From contig NZ_AP025316.1 of the NCBI RefSeq assembly GCF_036492835.1, positions 62,001 to 126,000 on the forward strand: a DNA stretch of 64,000 nt. Reading direction: 5' to 3'. The translations under genes were made by a program, and so were the position numbers. Positions 1-8,555 of this stretch are shown piece by piece; the first letter of the stretch is position 1, and each line of letters opens with the position of its first letter. The stretch is from Fulvitalea axinellae (lineage in GTDB: Bacteria; Bacteroidota; Bacteroidia; Cytophagales; Cyclobacteriaceae). The notes under the pieces are model-generated. The model made no database searches. It saw only the letters and a program-made list of their open reading frames with translations, and was not told the origin of the DNA.

Positions 1-776
1 CTGGACCCCCAAATGGCGGCGGAAGCGGCGTCTTTCAACACTTCAATTGTCTCGATATCCTCAGGAGCGATATCCACCAGAGCCCCGAGTTGCTGGTCGT
101 CCGCGGACGAAAAATCAAAATCGTTTCCGATAGTGCCGTCAAACGGTATTCCGTCGATTACGATCAGGGGCTTGTTGTTGCCGGTGAATGTAGAAGCACC
201 GCGAATACGGATATTGATTCCCGCTCCCGGATCGCCGGAGTCGGCAACGATATCCACGTTACTCATACGTCCCTGAAGGGCTTGGTCAAGAGAAACGGCC
301 TGAACGTCGGCGATTTCCTCCATCTCCACGCGCGAAACCGAAGTGGCGCGGTTAAGCACGGTAATCATTCCTTCCGATCCCATCTTGTCGGCCTGTACCA
401 CCACGCCGTTACCGTCAAGCATTATGACGTCCGGTTGCAATTGCACATCCACGGTTTCGCGGTTGTTCAGGTTTTGATACTGCGGCTTATAGCCGATGTA
501 CGAGAAACGGATCCTGTTCTTGGGATCCTTCATCTTGAAAAGATACACCCCGTTAAAATCCGTTACGGTTCCGGAAATGTTCCGGTCGTTAGCGTCCACC
601 TCGACAACGGTCACGCCTATCAGCGCCGAGCCGTCGGTCGGGTCCGTGACCTTGCCCCTGACGATCACCGACTGGGCCCTAAGGAACCCGAACGGCGCGA
701 TGGTAAGCAAGGCTAATATGATTATACTAATCTTGAGTCTCACAGAAAAAAAGTTTAGTGGCCGAAAATCACTCAT
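1..776 (-). CDS. SusC-type TonB-dependent outer membrane receptor, N-terminal part (runs off the window)
   Basis: This is the N-terminal ~258 residues of a SusC/RagA-family receptor, which imports glycans or other large substrates through the outer membrane using TonB energy. A signal peptide (hydrophobic stretch around residues 15-30, ending FLRAQ) is followed by a carboxypeptidase-D-like beta-sandwich (VIVRGKVTD ... GTVTDFNGVYLF ... FSYIGYKPQ). The TonB plug follows, with LDQALQGRMSNVDIV, NIRIRGAST, PLIVIDGIPFDG and the typical IETIEVLKDAASAAIWGS. The ATG at 776 lies inside the last codons of the upstream FAS1 gene, an 8-base overlap (769-776) that implies translational coupling. The barrel, and probably a SusD partner, lie outside the window. 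The family call is firm; the substrate is unknown. Confidence 0.93.
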   Translation of the reverse strand, partial: MSDFRPLNFFSVRLKISIIILALLTIAPFGFLRAQSVIVRGKVTDPTDGSALIGVTVVEVDANDRNISGTVTDFNGVYLFKMKDPKNRIRFSYIGYKPQYQNLNNRETVDVQLQPDVIMLDGNGVVVQADKMGSEGMITVLNRATSVSRVEMEEIADVQAVSLDQALQGRMSNVDIVADSGDPGAGINIRIRGASTFTGNNKPLIVIDGIPFDGTIGNDFDFSSADDQQLGALVDIAPEDIETIEVLKDAASAAIWGS

Positions 777-2976
777 CAAAGACCAGGATGTCTTCCAGTA
801 TATGCACCACGCCATCCGAAGCGAGAATATCGCCCTGCTGTACGGCCGCGGTAGCGCCCGTGGCGTTTTCGATATACAGTTTCGCTCCGTCGTGCTTCAC
901 CATTACGTTTTCGTAATAGGTGTCGAAGTTGTCGGAACGCTCCTTGTCAATACGGGCGGTTTCGAAAGTGCCCGTGTTCTTGCCGTCGGTAAAGGCGTAC
1001 TGGTTAGCCACGAAGAAGTAGCGCACAAAGGCCAACAAATCGGCTTTTTGCTCATCGGTAAGCGTACCGTACTCCGAGGTTTCGGGAATAGTTCCCGCGA
1101 CGCGGGCTTTGGCCATGGCTTCGTTCGACGGGATAAAAGCGGTAAACTCGCCACCGATCAGGAAGTAATACCATCCGTTGTCGATAGCGCCTACTGCTTG
1201 CGCCAATTCGTTGAAATCAGAGAAGCGATCGTCTGTAAGGATAGCCTGCGACACGTTTTTGCTGGCAGGTTCGGGCACGGCGCTCACTTGGTAAGCTTTT
1301 CCGTTTGTGCCTTCTCCTGCTTGGTTCAGCACGTCTACGGCCTCTCCGTTCTCCATATTACCGCCACCGAAGATCTTATTGTTCTCGTAAGACAAGTACA
1401 TGCCCTCGGCGGTTTTGAAGAAGCCTTTTCCGGAAAGGTCAACATCGTCGGAATAAACGATAAAACGTTTGAGGAAATCCGTCATCGCCGGCAGGTCCTC
1501 TTTTTCGGCGGGAACGAGTTCTCCGCTTTCAGTATCTAAAACCAATACCTTGCCCAAGGACTTGCTATAATCGTAGCCTTTGGCTTTCAACAAATCGTTT
1601 TCCGGCACGAGCAACACATAATTGGCTTCGTCTTTCGACAATGAGGTAAGTTGCTCCGTAGCGCCAAGCATCTGCATGAAAATCGAATAATCCTTGTTGA
1701 AGAGGACCGGACCACTAACCGAAGTGAAGACCTTGGCCGGCAATACCTTATCCATGCCGTAAAAGCCGCCGTTCGATCCCATTTCCCTGAATGACACATC
1801 TGCGTCCGGGTTGATGTCGATTTGGTCACCGAAATAGTTATAAAGACCGATACTTGACAAAACGCTAGGCCACGCCATGTTTTTTTCCACCATATGGCCC
1901 TGAACCAAATAGTAAAGCACCAAATCCGGAACCTCTTCCAGAGACGGATAGTACTTCAAAACAGTCTGATCCAAATAAGCCTGCAAAACGTCATTGGAAG
2001 GAACGAAAATACAATGATGGAGCTTTTCCGCACTGAAAGAAGTGTTGGTCTCGTTAGTTCCGATACGCTCATTGGCGATATCTACCAAGGCGTAAGTATC
2101 CCCGTTGCCAGTGCTACCGAACGACTTTAAGAAAAGCGAATCCCTCTGTTGGGCGGTAGGGTCTGAAAAGTCCAAACTATAGAAATAGTACCTCTCAAAA
2201 CGGTCAGCCAGCGAAGCGAAAAGCGAGAAATTCTGCTCTTGATGAAGTATGTCATCCAAATTGCGGAGTGGCTCAACCACCTCGTCAATTACGTAAATAT
2301 ATCCGTTGTTGGAAGGGATTTCTGACTCCGTGATTTTAGAACCAGCGAAGTTAAAGCCTCCCCATTCCTTATCTGGATAAAAATACGTGTAATCCGAAGA
2401 GCTGATCTTAAGCTCGGCGACAAACTCATCGGAAAAAATCGGAACTGACTTATTCCAACGATTTTCCAAAATGTTTCGTCCCTCATACTCCACCACTCTG
2501 TTCTCAGGCTTGTAGTAGGATGTTTTCTTAAACGTCCTCGCCCCGATCTCGCCCCAAGGCGAAGTGTCGGAATCGCTGTCCGGGCCTGTCGGCGCCCACA
2601 CCGAAGAACTGAGCATCTGCTCCTTGCTGTAAGGCGCACTCAGGATATGGGTGGCGATCAAAGCTTTCAGGTCCGGTTTGGGAATATCCGAAACGGAACT
2701 GTAACCTTTCTTGGACAGGTAGCGATCAAAGGCCTCGTCTGTGGGAGCGAACACGGTATTGGCTCCTTGAGAGACGGTCATATCGTAGCCTGAGACCCTC
2801 ATAGCTTCGATAAAGAGAGAAAAGTTCCCTTTGGCCTCCAAGGTCTCTATAGTGGTTCCTTTCAGCCAATCCGGTTTTTCGTAGTGTTTTTCGAATTCGT
2901 TCTCGCAACTCCAAAGGGAAGCGGAAAAAAACACGAAGACCAAAAACGGTAATCGGTAAAAATGCTTCATACTCAT
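769..2976 (-). CDS. Lipoprotein with four fasciclin (FAS1) domains
   Basis: This is a probable surface or periplasmic adhesion/binding lipoprotein. The N-terminus (MSMKHFYR, a hydrophobic run, then SASLWSC) is a lipobox signal peptide. Four FAS1 repeats can be recognised by the pattern 'FxxFxxxL...NTVFAPTDEAF': GNFSLFIEAM/TVFAPTDEAF, QNFSLFASLA/CIFVPSNDVL, YSIFMQMLGA/VLLVPENDLL and RFSDFNELAQ/TAFIPSNEAM. An in-frame TTG lies 21 bases upstream, but ATG at 2976 (or 2970) directly precedes the signal peptide and is preferred. The gene overlaps the SusC start, so this protein is probably a co-expressed accessory of that receptor. FAS1 lipoproteins are found next to SusC/SusD pairs in Bacteroidota; the ligand cannot be read from the sequence. 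Confidence 0.9.
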   Translation of the reverse strand: MSMKHFYRLPFLVFVFFSASLWSCENEFEKHYEKPDWLKGTTIETLEAKGNFSLFIEAMRVSGYDMTVSQGANTVFAPTDEAFDRYLSKKGYSSVSDIPKPDLKALIATHILSAPYSKEQMLSSSVWAPTGPDSDSDTSPWGEIGARTFKKTSYYKPENRVVEYEGRNILENRWNKSVPIFSDEFVAELKISSSDYTYFYPDKEWGGFNFAGSKITESEIPSNNGYIYVIDEVVEPLRNLDDILHQEQNFSLFASLADRFERYYFYSLDFSDPTAQQRDSLFLKSFGSTGNGDTYALVDIANERIGTNETNTSFSAEKLHHCIFVPSNDVLQAYLDQTVLKYYPSLEEVPDLVLYYLVQGHMVEKNMAWPSVLSSIGLYNYFGDQIDINPDADVSFREMGSNGGFYGMDKVLPAKVFTSVSGPVLFNKDYSIFMQMLGATEQLTSLSKDEANYVLLVPENDLLKAKGYDYSKSLGKVLVLDTESGELVPAEKEDLPAMTDFLKRFIVYSDDVDLSGKGFFKTAEGMYLSYENNKIFGGGNMENGEAVDVLNQAGEGTNGKAYQVSAVPEPASKNVSQAILTDDRFSDFNELAQAVGAIDNGWYYFLIGGEFTAFIPSNEAMAKARVAGTIPETSEYGTLTDEQKADLLAFVRYFFVANQYAFTDGKNTGTFETARIDKERSDNFDTYYENVMVKHDGAKLYIENATGATAAVQQGDILASDGVVHILEDILVFDE

Positions 2977-3323
2977 TATATGGTTTATTTGAAACAAGCG
3001 CTTGCCAAAACTTTTTAGACATAACGGTACACTCCTTTCTCTGACAGTATCAGGAATGGCATTCCATAATCTTCATACAAAAATCACCAAAGGGCCTTCT
3101 CACACAGTTCTCACCAGCCCTTATCGATTATCAAGCAAAACGGCATAGGGTTCTTCACAAACACGCACGGTTCTATAGCGTCTTGCGACAATAAAAATTT
3201 TATCGATATAAATGGACGTTATATTAAGAAGAGCGAAAACAATTCAGGACATCGCCTCGAATTTTGAAAAAAGTTTAAAAAAATTTCAGCGCCATAATTC
3301 CCACCTAATCATTTATGCCAAAA
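2977..3323. other. Intergenic region upstream of the FAS1-SusC operon
   Basis: About 350 A+T-rich bases between the 3' end of the DUF3078 gene and the FAS1 start. It should carry the promoter of the FAS1-SusC operon (minus strand), but I find no good TTG / TAnnTTTG pair. A 63-codon plus-strand reading frame (3212-3403) has no recognisable features and is not called. Confidence 0.4.
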
Positions 3324-4304
3324 TTAGAACGTTTTCTTTATTCCCAAGCCCAAAACATAGCGGAGTTGCAACGCAGGCCCTACAGTCTCGTCGTCCCGAG
3401 TAACGTTGATATCGTCGTCATAAATCAGTTGGCCAGAGAAGTTGGCCGAGAACCAATCGTTAACCTTTAACTCGAACATATATGTCCAGTTGATGTCAAT
3501 CTTCCCGATTTTCTCATATTCGCTAAAAAGGTTAAGAGAACTTTTGAATTTGCCGTTTTCCATAAATTCCTTGGTAAGGTCGAGGTAGATATTCGGCCCA
3601 AGTTGGCCGTTAAAATTAGAACCTTTGGGAACGCCGTAATTACCCAAAGAAGCGATAGAATCGTTGCTGATAATCGTGAGCTTGCCCGCCACCGGGGAAA
3701 TTACCGTTACAAATGATTTCTTGTTGATAAACTGAAGCCCCAAAGAAATATTGACCAATGTGGGCGACAGAAATTCGGAAATCAGTTCACGTTTGTCCAC
3801 TCCATTATCAGTGGAATATTTGTAACCGGCATCGAACTGCGTCTGAAACACCAACAAGGACGCAAAACTAAGCTTGGGACTCACTTTCAAGCCAAAACTG
3901 GTCGTGTTAATAAGATGGTCGCTGGTTTTTCTAATCGGAAAGGAAGTCGACGCCAAGTAAACCAAGCCGTATGCCATGTCAATTTGTTGGAGAAAAATGG
4001 TTTTGGAGGATTCCCTCCGCATCCCGTAAACCGTATTTCCCACTACAGAGATTGAGCTGTTACCGCCCGCGGCCCAATTGCTAAGTCCGGTGGAGCTGGC
4101 CGAAAGCGAAAACGACCCTCTATTCGACCAGCGGGTAGTGTCCACCTGACTAATTGTGGTATCCGGGAAGTATTTCAACAAATCCTGTTGGGCATACAAA
4201 AGCCCGGGCGACAAAAACACCCACACCAACGACAAGATCCGTAGCCATCGGCCTAGCCGGATATCCGATATTTGATATGTGTCAGCTTTTCGGATTGGCT
4301 TCAC
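3324..4304 (-). CDS. DUF3078 outer-membrane-type protein
   Basis: A 326-residue exported protein of the DUF3078 family, which is restricted to Bacteroidota. After the signal peptide (ILSLVWVFLSPGLLYAQ) comes the family's opening pattern WSNRGSFSLSASSTGLSNWAAGGNSS, then alternating amphipathic strands ending in a C-terminal aromatic (GLGIKKTF), consistent with a small outer-membrane beta-barrel. The start is a GTG at 4304, inside the last codons of the upstream P-type ATPase (23-base overlap), and no ATG exists before the signal peptide. The overlap implies translational coupling to the ATPase. Function is unknown; co-translation hints at an envelope role linked to ion homeostasis, but that is speculative. 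Confidence 0.85.
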   Translation of the reverse strand: MKPIRKADTYQISDIRLGRWLRILSLVWVFLSPGLLYAQQDLLKYFPDTTISQVDTTRWSNRGSFSLSASSTGLSNWAAGGNSSISVVGNTVYGMRRESSKTIFLQQIDMAYGLVYLASTSFPIRKTSDHLINTTSFGLKVSPKLSFASLLVFQTQFDAGYKYSTDNGVDKRELISEFLSPTLVNISLGLQFINKKSFVTVISPVAGKLTIISNDSIASLGNYGVPKGSNFNGQLGPNIYLDLTKEFMENGKFKSSLNLFSEYEKIGKIDINWTYMFELKVNDWFSANFSGQLIYDDDINVTRDDETVGPALQLRYVLGLGIKKTF

Positions 4305-6747
4305 GCTCGAACCTTCTATATAGCCAGCACTTTATACCGTCAAGAGGGAACATCCAAAAGAAACAATAGGCCCAAGTGGCGCCCACATACCACCAATCAA
4401 GGGGCTTGACAAGTCCAAAACCGAAACCGGCAATCAGCGTTACGACCAATTTTGTGCCGATAGCCGACCAAAGCAAAGGCGCCGAGGGATACGGCCGTTT
4501 CCAAAACCGGCCCTTCGTGCGCGTCACGAAAAGGGTCATATGGCCCGCTACCGCCAGTTTCAAGAAAATAAGCGTTTGCAAAGAGGCTTGGTCAAGGTGA
4601 AATTGGTTACGGCCAAGCAATAAGAGTCCGCTGGTTTCGAAGACTCCGAAAATCCCGATAAACCAAGCCATACGGATGATCTTCTTGGTATTCCACCGTA
4701 CGGGCGAAGCGCTGACCCGGACATTGTCGGAGGCCAGAGTCATAATGGGAACATCATTGAGCAAGGCCAAAAGGATAATCATAACGGCCGTAATGGGATA
4801 AAAACCAAAAGCCACCATGGCGAAAACCACAAAGAACATAATCCGGATAGATTCCGTAATCCGATAAATCGCGTAGCTGTTCATCTTCTCAAAAATCCGG
4901 CGGGCTTCCTCTATGGTCTGTATTACCACGCCAATTCCTTCGGAAGTCAACACTACGCCGGCGGCGGCTTGGGCCGCGTCGGTGGCGCCTTTTACGGCTA
5001 TGCCGGTGTCGGCTTGTTTTAGTGCCGGAGCGTCGTTTACCCCATCGCCTGTCATGCCTACAATATGGCCCTGCGCCTGCAAGGCTTTTACGATGGTATA
5101 TTTATGCTCCGGAAAAACCTCGGCAAAGATATCCGCCCGAGCAATTTTCCCTGATAGATCCGCGGACACCGTATCGCTGTCCGTCGCTTTTACATCCTTA
5201 AAGGCGTCTCCAGCGGCGAACACTTCTTTGGAAAGCCCCAATTCTTTACCCACTTTTCTGGCAATAGCCACGTTGTCGCCAGTTATCATCTTTACGCCCA
5301 CGCCCATATTCCGGGCGCTTTCGATTGTCTTGCGGGCGTCGGCTCGGAGAGGGTCGGTGATGGTTACCAGTCCCAGAAAATGCCAAGAACCTTCCTGCTT
5401 CCGGGCTACGCCCAGCGTCCGGAGACCTCCGGAGGCAAGTTCCGTGATTTCATCCTTTACGCGCTTGACTTCTTCGTCCTTACCCTCCATCAGATCGGCG
5501 ATCACTTGCGGAGCCCCTTTTACGAAAAGCTCTTTTCCCTCAGGCGTATCCACCAAAGCTTCGGAGCGTTTATTTACCGGGTCAAAAGGCTGGAAATGCT
5601 CCGTATTCCGCCTTAAATCAGCAAGGGATTTTTTGTCTTTCACAGCACCCACCATCAATTTGTCGATTGGGTCTTCGGTCGCATCCTCGGAGGCTACGGC
5701 GGCGGCCAACATCAATTCCTCTTCGTCTTTGGCTTCCACCAAATACGGATCGCTCAAGCTTAGTTGGTTTCTGGTCAGCGTCCCGGTTTTATCGGAACAG
5801 AGCACATCCATCCCAGCCATTTCCTCTATCGATTCCAAATGCGTAACCACCGCTTTGGCCTTGGCTAAAGTAACGGCTCCCCTCGACATGATAACGGTAA
5901 GCACAGCCGGAAGCGCGGCGGGAATAGAAGCCACAACAAGGATAAGCGCAAACTGTAAAAGCGTAAGAAACGAACTACCCTTGATAAGCATAACAGCCAC
6001 CAAAACCACAGCCAAAGCCACACTAATAAAAATCAGAGCCTTGCCGATACTGAGTATGGCTCTATTAAAATGGGATTTGGCTGAAGCCTCTGATACTAGC
6101 TCAGCCGTCTTTCCAAAATAAGTATCGCGACCAGTGGCGTAAACAAGCCCCTTCATACTACCCTTTTTCGCCACAACTCCGCTGTAACAGATATCACCAT
6201 TCTCCTTCATCACCAGCATGGACTCTCCCGTCAGGGATGATTGGTCCACGCTCAAAAAATCGCCGTCAACAAGCTTTACGTCAGCAGGGAGAATGTTGCC
6301 AGCCTGTATCCGTACCATATCGCCGGGTACCAAGTCTGCCGAACGGACCTGCTGCCATTTGCCGTCACGCAGAGCCAACGCTTTTAGGGCGAGCTTCTCC
6401 CGTAAAGCGTCCACCGCTTTCTCGGCTTTGGACCTTTGAAGGAATCCGATTACGGCATTGAAAACCAACAACAGGCTGATGATTATCAAATCGGACCAAT
6501 GCCGCACCAATGCCGAAAGGATAGCCGCCGCTTCGATAGTCCAAGGAATCGGTCCCCAGAAAAAGGACAGAAATTCCAGCCACGCCGGCGTGGATTTGCT
6601 TTCTATGGTATTCTTTCCGTAAAATTTCTCCCTATCAGAGGCCTCTTGTCCGGTTAACCCTTTATCAAGATCGGTTACCAAACGTTTGGCCATTTCAGAA
6701 GCCTCGAGCTTTCGGGCGTCCTCCGCCCCAATTCTTTCGTAATCCAT
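4282..6747 (-). CDS. Plasma-membrane proton-efflux P-type ATPase (P3A type)
   Basis: An ATP-driven cation pump of the H+-exporting P3A group. In order: the N-terminal actuator segment (KGLTGQEASDREKFYGKN), two membrane helices (WLEFLSFFWGPIPWTIEAAAIL), the actuator loop with SLTGES, then helix 4 with the PAALPAV kink. The phosphorylation motif CSDKTGTLTRN follows, then the nucleotide-binding KGAP, and the hinge MTGDGVNDAPALKQADTGIAV. Six C-terminal helices complete it. The length (821 residues) and absence of a heavy-metal domain fit the fungal/archaeal-like H+-ATPases found in some bacteria. The last 23 bases overlap the DUF3078 gene. The ion is inferred from family resemblance, especially the N-terminal region, and not proven. 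Confidence 0.9.
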   Translation of the reverse strand: MDYERIGAEDARKLEASEMAKRLVTDLDKGLTGQEASDREKFYGKNTIESKSTPAWLEFLSFFWGPIPWTIEAAAILSALVRHWSDLIIISLLLVFNAVIGFLQRSKAEKAVDALREKLALKALALRDGKWQQVRSADLVPGDMVRIQAGNILPADVKLVDGDFLSVDQSSLTGESMLVMKENGDICYSGVVAKKGSMKGLVYATGRDTYFGKTAELVSEASAKSHFNRAILSIGKALIFISVALAVVLVAVMLIKGSSFLTLLQFALILVVASIPAALPAVLTVIMSRGAVTLAKAKAVVTHLESIEEMAGMDVLCSDKTGTLTRNQLSLSDPYLVEAKDEEELMLAAAVASEDATEDPIDKLMVGAVKDKKSLADLRRNTEHFQPFDPVNKRSEALVDTPEGKELFVKGAPQVIADLMEGKDEEVKRVKDEITELASGGLRTLGVARKQEGSWHFLGLVTITDPLRADARKTIESARNMGVGVKMITGDNVAIARKVGKELGLSKEVFAAGDAFKDVKATDSDTVSADLSGKIARADIFAEVFPEHKYTIVKALQAQGHIVGMTGDGVNDAPALKQADTGIAVKGATDAAQAAAGVVLTSEGIGVVIQTIEEARRIFEKMNSYAIYRITESIRIMFFVVFAMVAFGFYPITAVMIILLALLNDVPIMTLASDNVRVSASPVRWNTKKIIRMAWFIGIFGVFETSGLLLLGRNQFHLDQASLQTLIFLKLAVAGHMTLFVTRTKGRFWKRPYPSAPLLWSAIGTKLVVTLIAGFGFGLVKPLDWWYVGATWAYCFFWMFPLDGIKCWLYRRFEREANPKS

Positions 6748-6894
6748 CCCCTAGCTTTGAAGAACTGTATATTTTCATTTTAAAACAGGACTTATAAGCG
6801 TGATGTTTTACTTGAATTGAGATAGAGCATTAGATATTTTATCCAAATCTACACTTAGGGCTAAGCATCTGATACCTAATGTCAAAATTTGGGC

Positions 6895-7527
6895 TTACAC
6901 TCCAAGTTTATTGACTAGCCGGTCAATAATCTGTCGCCACTCACCCCTTGATACTTCCACCGCATCGTTGTGCCCGACGGCCACACTGCACATGATCACG
7001 TCTACATCCAAGTCTTTGATCTTCAATAAACTTTCTTTCAAATCCGCAGGATTTCCGCCTTCTTGATTCATGATGAGATAATTCCATTCACCTTTGTCAA
7101 GGTAAATCGTGTCACCGGAAAACAGGTAGTTTTTGCCGTAAGGCGATTCATAAAAATAACAAACGTTGCTGTTGGTATGGCCCGGCGTTTCCAATATGCG
7201 AAGCCCTCCGGGAAGAGACGTGTCCTTATCAAATAAGGTATCGGCCTGAGCTATTCCCTCCAAATACGGTGCGCAGTTTCTATGGCAACAGAGTTCGGCC
7301 CCGAGGATTCGTTTCGAAATATTTAAAAATTCGTTTACTTCATGATGATGGCTAAGGCACTGATACTTTACGCCACCCATCTCCTGAATCCGAGACAGCT
7401 CCTCTTTCTCGGTAGTATAATAAATCAGCGCATTGCCCTCTTCGGTTTTCAGAAAATACGCCTTTAGGTCCAACCCGAAATGGCTCCCCCGCTTTGTCTG
7501 CCATAAGTCTTGATATAGCTCTTTCAT
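6895..7527 (-). CDS. Metallo-beta-lactamase-fold protein with altered metal-site motif
   Basis: A cytoplasmic 210-residue MBL-fold protein. The fold landmarks are present: a first motif SHHHEVNE, then TPGHTNS (third-site His), FSGDTIYL (bridging Asp) and VAVGHND (last His). The first motif departs from HxHxDH: the Asp becomes Val and the final His becomes Asn, so one metal site is probably lost or rebuilt with the neighbouring Glu. ATG at 7527 is preferred because the domain begins directly with KELYQDLW; two upstream in-frame ATGs (7569, 7560) would add a basic tail. It is divergent from the endonuclease V gene. Substrate unknown; hydrolase activity is uncertain given the motif. Confidence 0.75.
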   Translation of the reverse strand: MKELYQDLWQTKRGSHFGLDLKAYFLKTEEGNALIYYTTEKEELSRIQEMGGVKYQCLSHHHEVNEFLNISKRILGAELCCHRNCAPYLEGIAQADTLFDKDTSLPGGLRILETPGHTNSNVCYFYESPYGKNYLFSGDTIYLDKGEWNYLIMNQEGGNPADLKESLLKIKDLDVDVIMCSVAVGHNDAVEVSRGEWRQIIDRLVNKLGV

Positions 7528-7656
7528 AAAATATCGTCTTAATTTGACCAAAAACGCCATGTTCGGCATCTTTCTCCAACTTTAAGACGATCCGGAATGT
7601 TGTAACCCTTCAAAAAAAGGAATGGAAAGTGTGTGTACAGAAACAGAAAAGAGATT

Positions 7657-7664
7657 TACCTTTG
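7657..7664 (+). promoter_or_regulatory. Candidate -7 box (TACCTTTG) for the endonuclease V gene
   Basis: TACCTTTG fits the Bacteroidota -7 consensus TAnnTTTG and sits 34 bases before the endonuclease V ATG. A clean TTG at the expected -33 position is missing (GTG instead), so this is a moderate call. Confidence 0.4.
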
Positions 7665-7698
7665 CCACACATTTACATCCAAATACTTTTTCAGATAA

Positions 7699-8202
7699 AT
7701 GATCTACGCCTTCGATACTTATTATTTTGACAAAAAAGCGAAAACCGTATGCCTCGGTTTCAAACACTGGACCGACAGCGAAGCCTCAGTAACACTTTCG
7801 GAAACCATCGCATCAGACGAAGACTACGAGCCCGGCGCCTTTTACAAAAAAGAATTGCCTTGCATTATGAACCTTTTAAAGCGAATCGACCTTCTGCCGG
7901 AAGACCTGATAGTGGTAGACGGTTACGCCATTCTGGACGACGACGGAAAGATAGGCCTTGGCGGACATCTTTACGAAATGCTAGATCGAATTGTAGGAGT
8001 AATTGGGGTGGCGAAGACTAACTTCGTAAGAAATCAAAAAAACAAGCGGGAAGTATTCCGGGGAGTAAGCAAAAACCCATTGTATATCAGCGCAATCGGC
8101 ACTAATCTGGATCAAACGTCGCAGAATATAAAACGTATGCACGGCGAACACCGCATCCCGACTTTACTCAAGAAATTGGATCAGTTGACTAGGTGTTTTT
8201 AG
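7699..8202 (+). CDS. Endonuclease V family protein (deoxyinosine repair)
   Basis: A short (167-residue) member of the endonuclease V / Nfi family, which nicks DNA or RNA one nucleotide 3' of inosine. The first catalytic Asp is in AFDTYYF (residue 6). The second is in the signature LIVVDGYAILDDDGKIGLGGHL (Asp near residue 74), and the core strand VIGVAKTNF follows. These match the family's D-x-S-Y, VDGHG...GLAxHLG and GVAKxxL positions. It is shorter than the E. coli enzyme (~220 residues), as is common for this Bacteroidota subgroup. The gene stands alone, divergent from the MBL gene. Confidence 0.82.
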   Translation: MIYAFDTYYFDKKAKTVCLGFKHWTDSEASVTLSETIASDEDYEPGAFYKKELPCIMNLLKRIDLLPEDLIVVDGYAILDDDGKIGLGGHLYEMLDRIVGVIGVAKTNFVRNQKNKREVFRGVSKNPLYISAIGTNLDQTSQNIKRMHGEHRIPTLLKKLDQLTRCF

Positions 8203-8206
8203 GGGA

Positions 8207-8268
8207 GATTAGGCATGAGGTATAGCCTGAAACAGCTACCTAAGACTTAAGACCAAATACCTAATACC
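8207..8268. repeat. Intergenic palindromic repeat (copy A of the GGTCTTAGGTATTAA-type element)
   Basis: Downstream of endonuclease V lies ACCTAAGACTTAAGACCAAATACCTAATACC. It shares AAGACCAAATACC exactly with the right arm of the element at 51877-51950. The left arm (ATTAGGCATGAGGTAT) is degenerate. It is one copy of an apparently dispersed intergenic element. Confidence 0.5.
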
Positions 8269-8270
8269 AT

Positions 8271-8306
8271 TAAAAAAAAGCCCTTTCCGTATAAACAGAA
8301 AGGGCT
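8271..8306 (-). terminator. Intrinsic terminator of the small RNA
   Basis: A perfect 9-bp stem (AGCCCTTTC / GAAAGGGCT) with a 10-base loop, followed on the minus strand by eight T. Confidence 0.88.
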
Positions 8307-8480
8307 AGGAAAACGAAGCCAAGCCGGCCGAGCATCTGCCCCGTTGTGCCCGCTACCGACCCGTTTCGTTTTCATTTCTTTGTCACATACGTCCCCGTTT
8401 AGGACGTCTAAGTCATGTCGCGTCAGCGTTGCCCCCTTGCCCCGACCTTCTGGAATCGGTAACAAGTACGCCAACCCGAC
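8272..8480 (-). ncRNA. Candidate structured small RNA, ~210 nt, own promoter and terminator
   Basis: A discrete transcription unit without a credible protein. The promoter matches the Bacteroidota consensus exactly (TTG, 19 bp, TATCTTTG), and a strong intrinsic terminator with eight U follows. Three folded domains can be drawn by eye. Domain 1 has an outer stem, TCG and GTTGGCGT pairing with ACGCTGAC and CGA across a G-G mismatch, and encloses a nested CTTG/CAAG plus CCGA/TCGG hairpin. Domain 2 is the hairpin ACGTCC/GGACGT. Domain 3 is a 9-bp stem GAAAACGAA/TTCGTTTTC, followed by the terminator. A further TACCGA/TCGGTA complementarity links domains 1 and 3 and could be a pseudoknot. It lacks the SRP GGAAGC loop, the RNase P core and a tmRNA T-arm. 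It could be a 6S-like or a novel RNA. Confidence 0.6.
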
Positions 8481-8484
8481 AGCA

Positions 8485-8514
8485 CAAAGATATATACAGC
8501 ACAGCCATTATCAA
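8485..8514 (-). promoter_or_regulatory. Strong Bacteroidota-type promoter for the small RNA
   Basis: On the minus strand, TTG at 8514-8512 and TATCTTTG at 8492-8485 are separated by exactly 19 bases. This is the preferred spacing of the primary-sigma promoters in this phylum. Transcription should begin near 8480. Confidence 0.75.
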
Positions 8515-8524
8515 TACGTGGAAA

Positions 8525-8555
8525 TACCCATTTGATAAAAATGGGGGTTTTTCCC
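8525..8555 (+). terminator. Weak hairpin with T-run upstream of the small-RNA promoter
   Basis: ACCCATTT, a short loop, and AAATGGG followed by GGTTTTT could act as a terminator for plus-strand transcription. It could equally be an unimportant inverted repeat. The rest of 8556-8714 shows nothing recognisable. Confidence 0.35.

Noticed and set aside
3212-3403. 63-codon plus-strand frame upstream of the DUF3078 gene end
   Set aside because: Overlaps the DUF3078 coding end, has no ribosome-binding or promoter context and no recognisable features.
8247-8474. 75-codon minus-strand reading frame inside the small RNA
   Set aside because: It starts within the predicted structured RNA and runs through the terminator hairpin; composition is driven by RNA stems and no family is recognisable.
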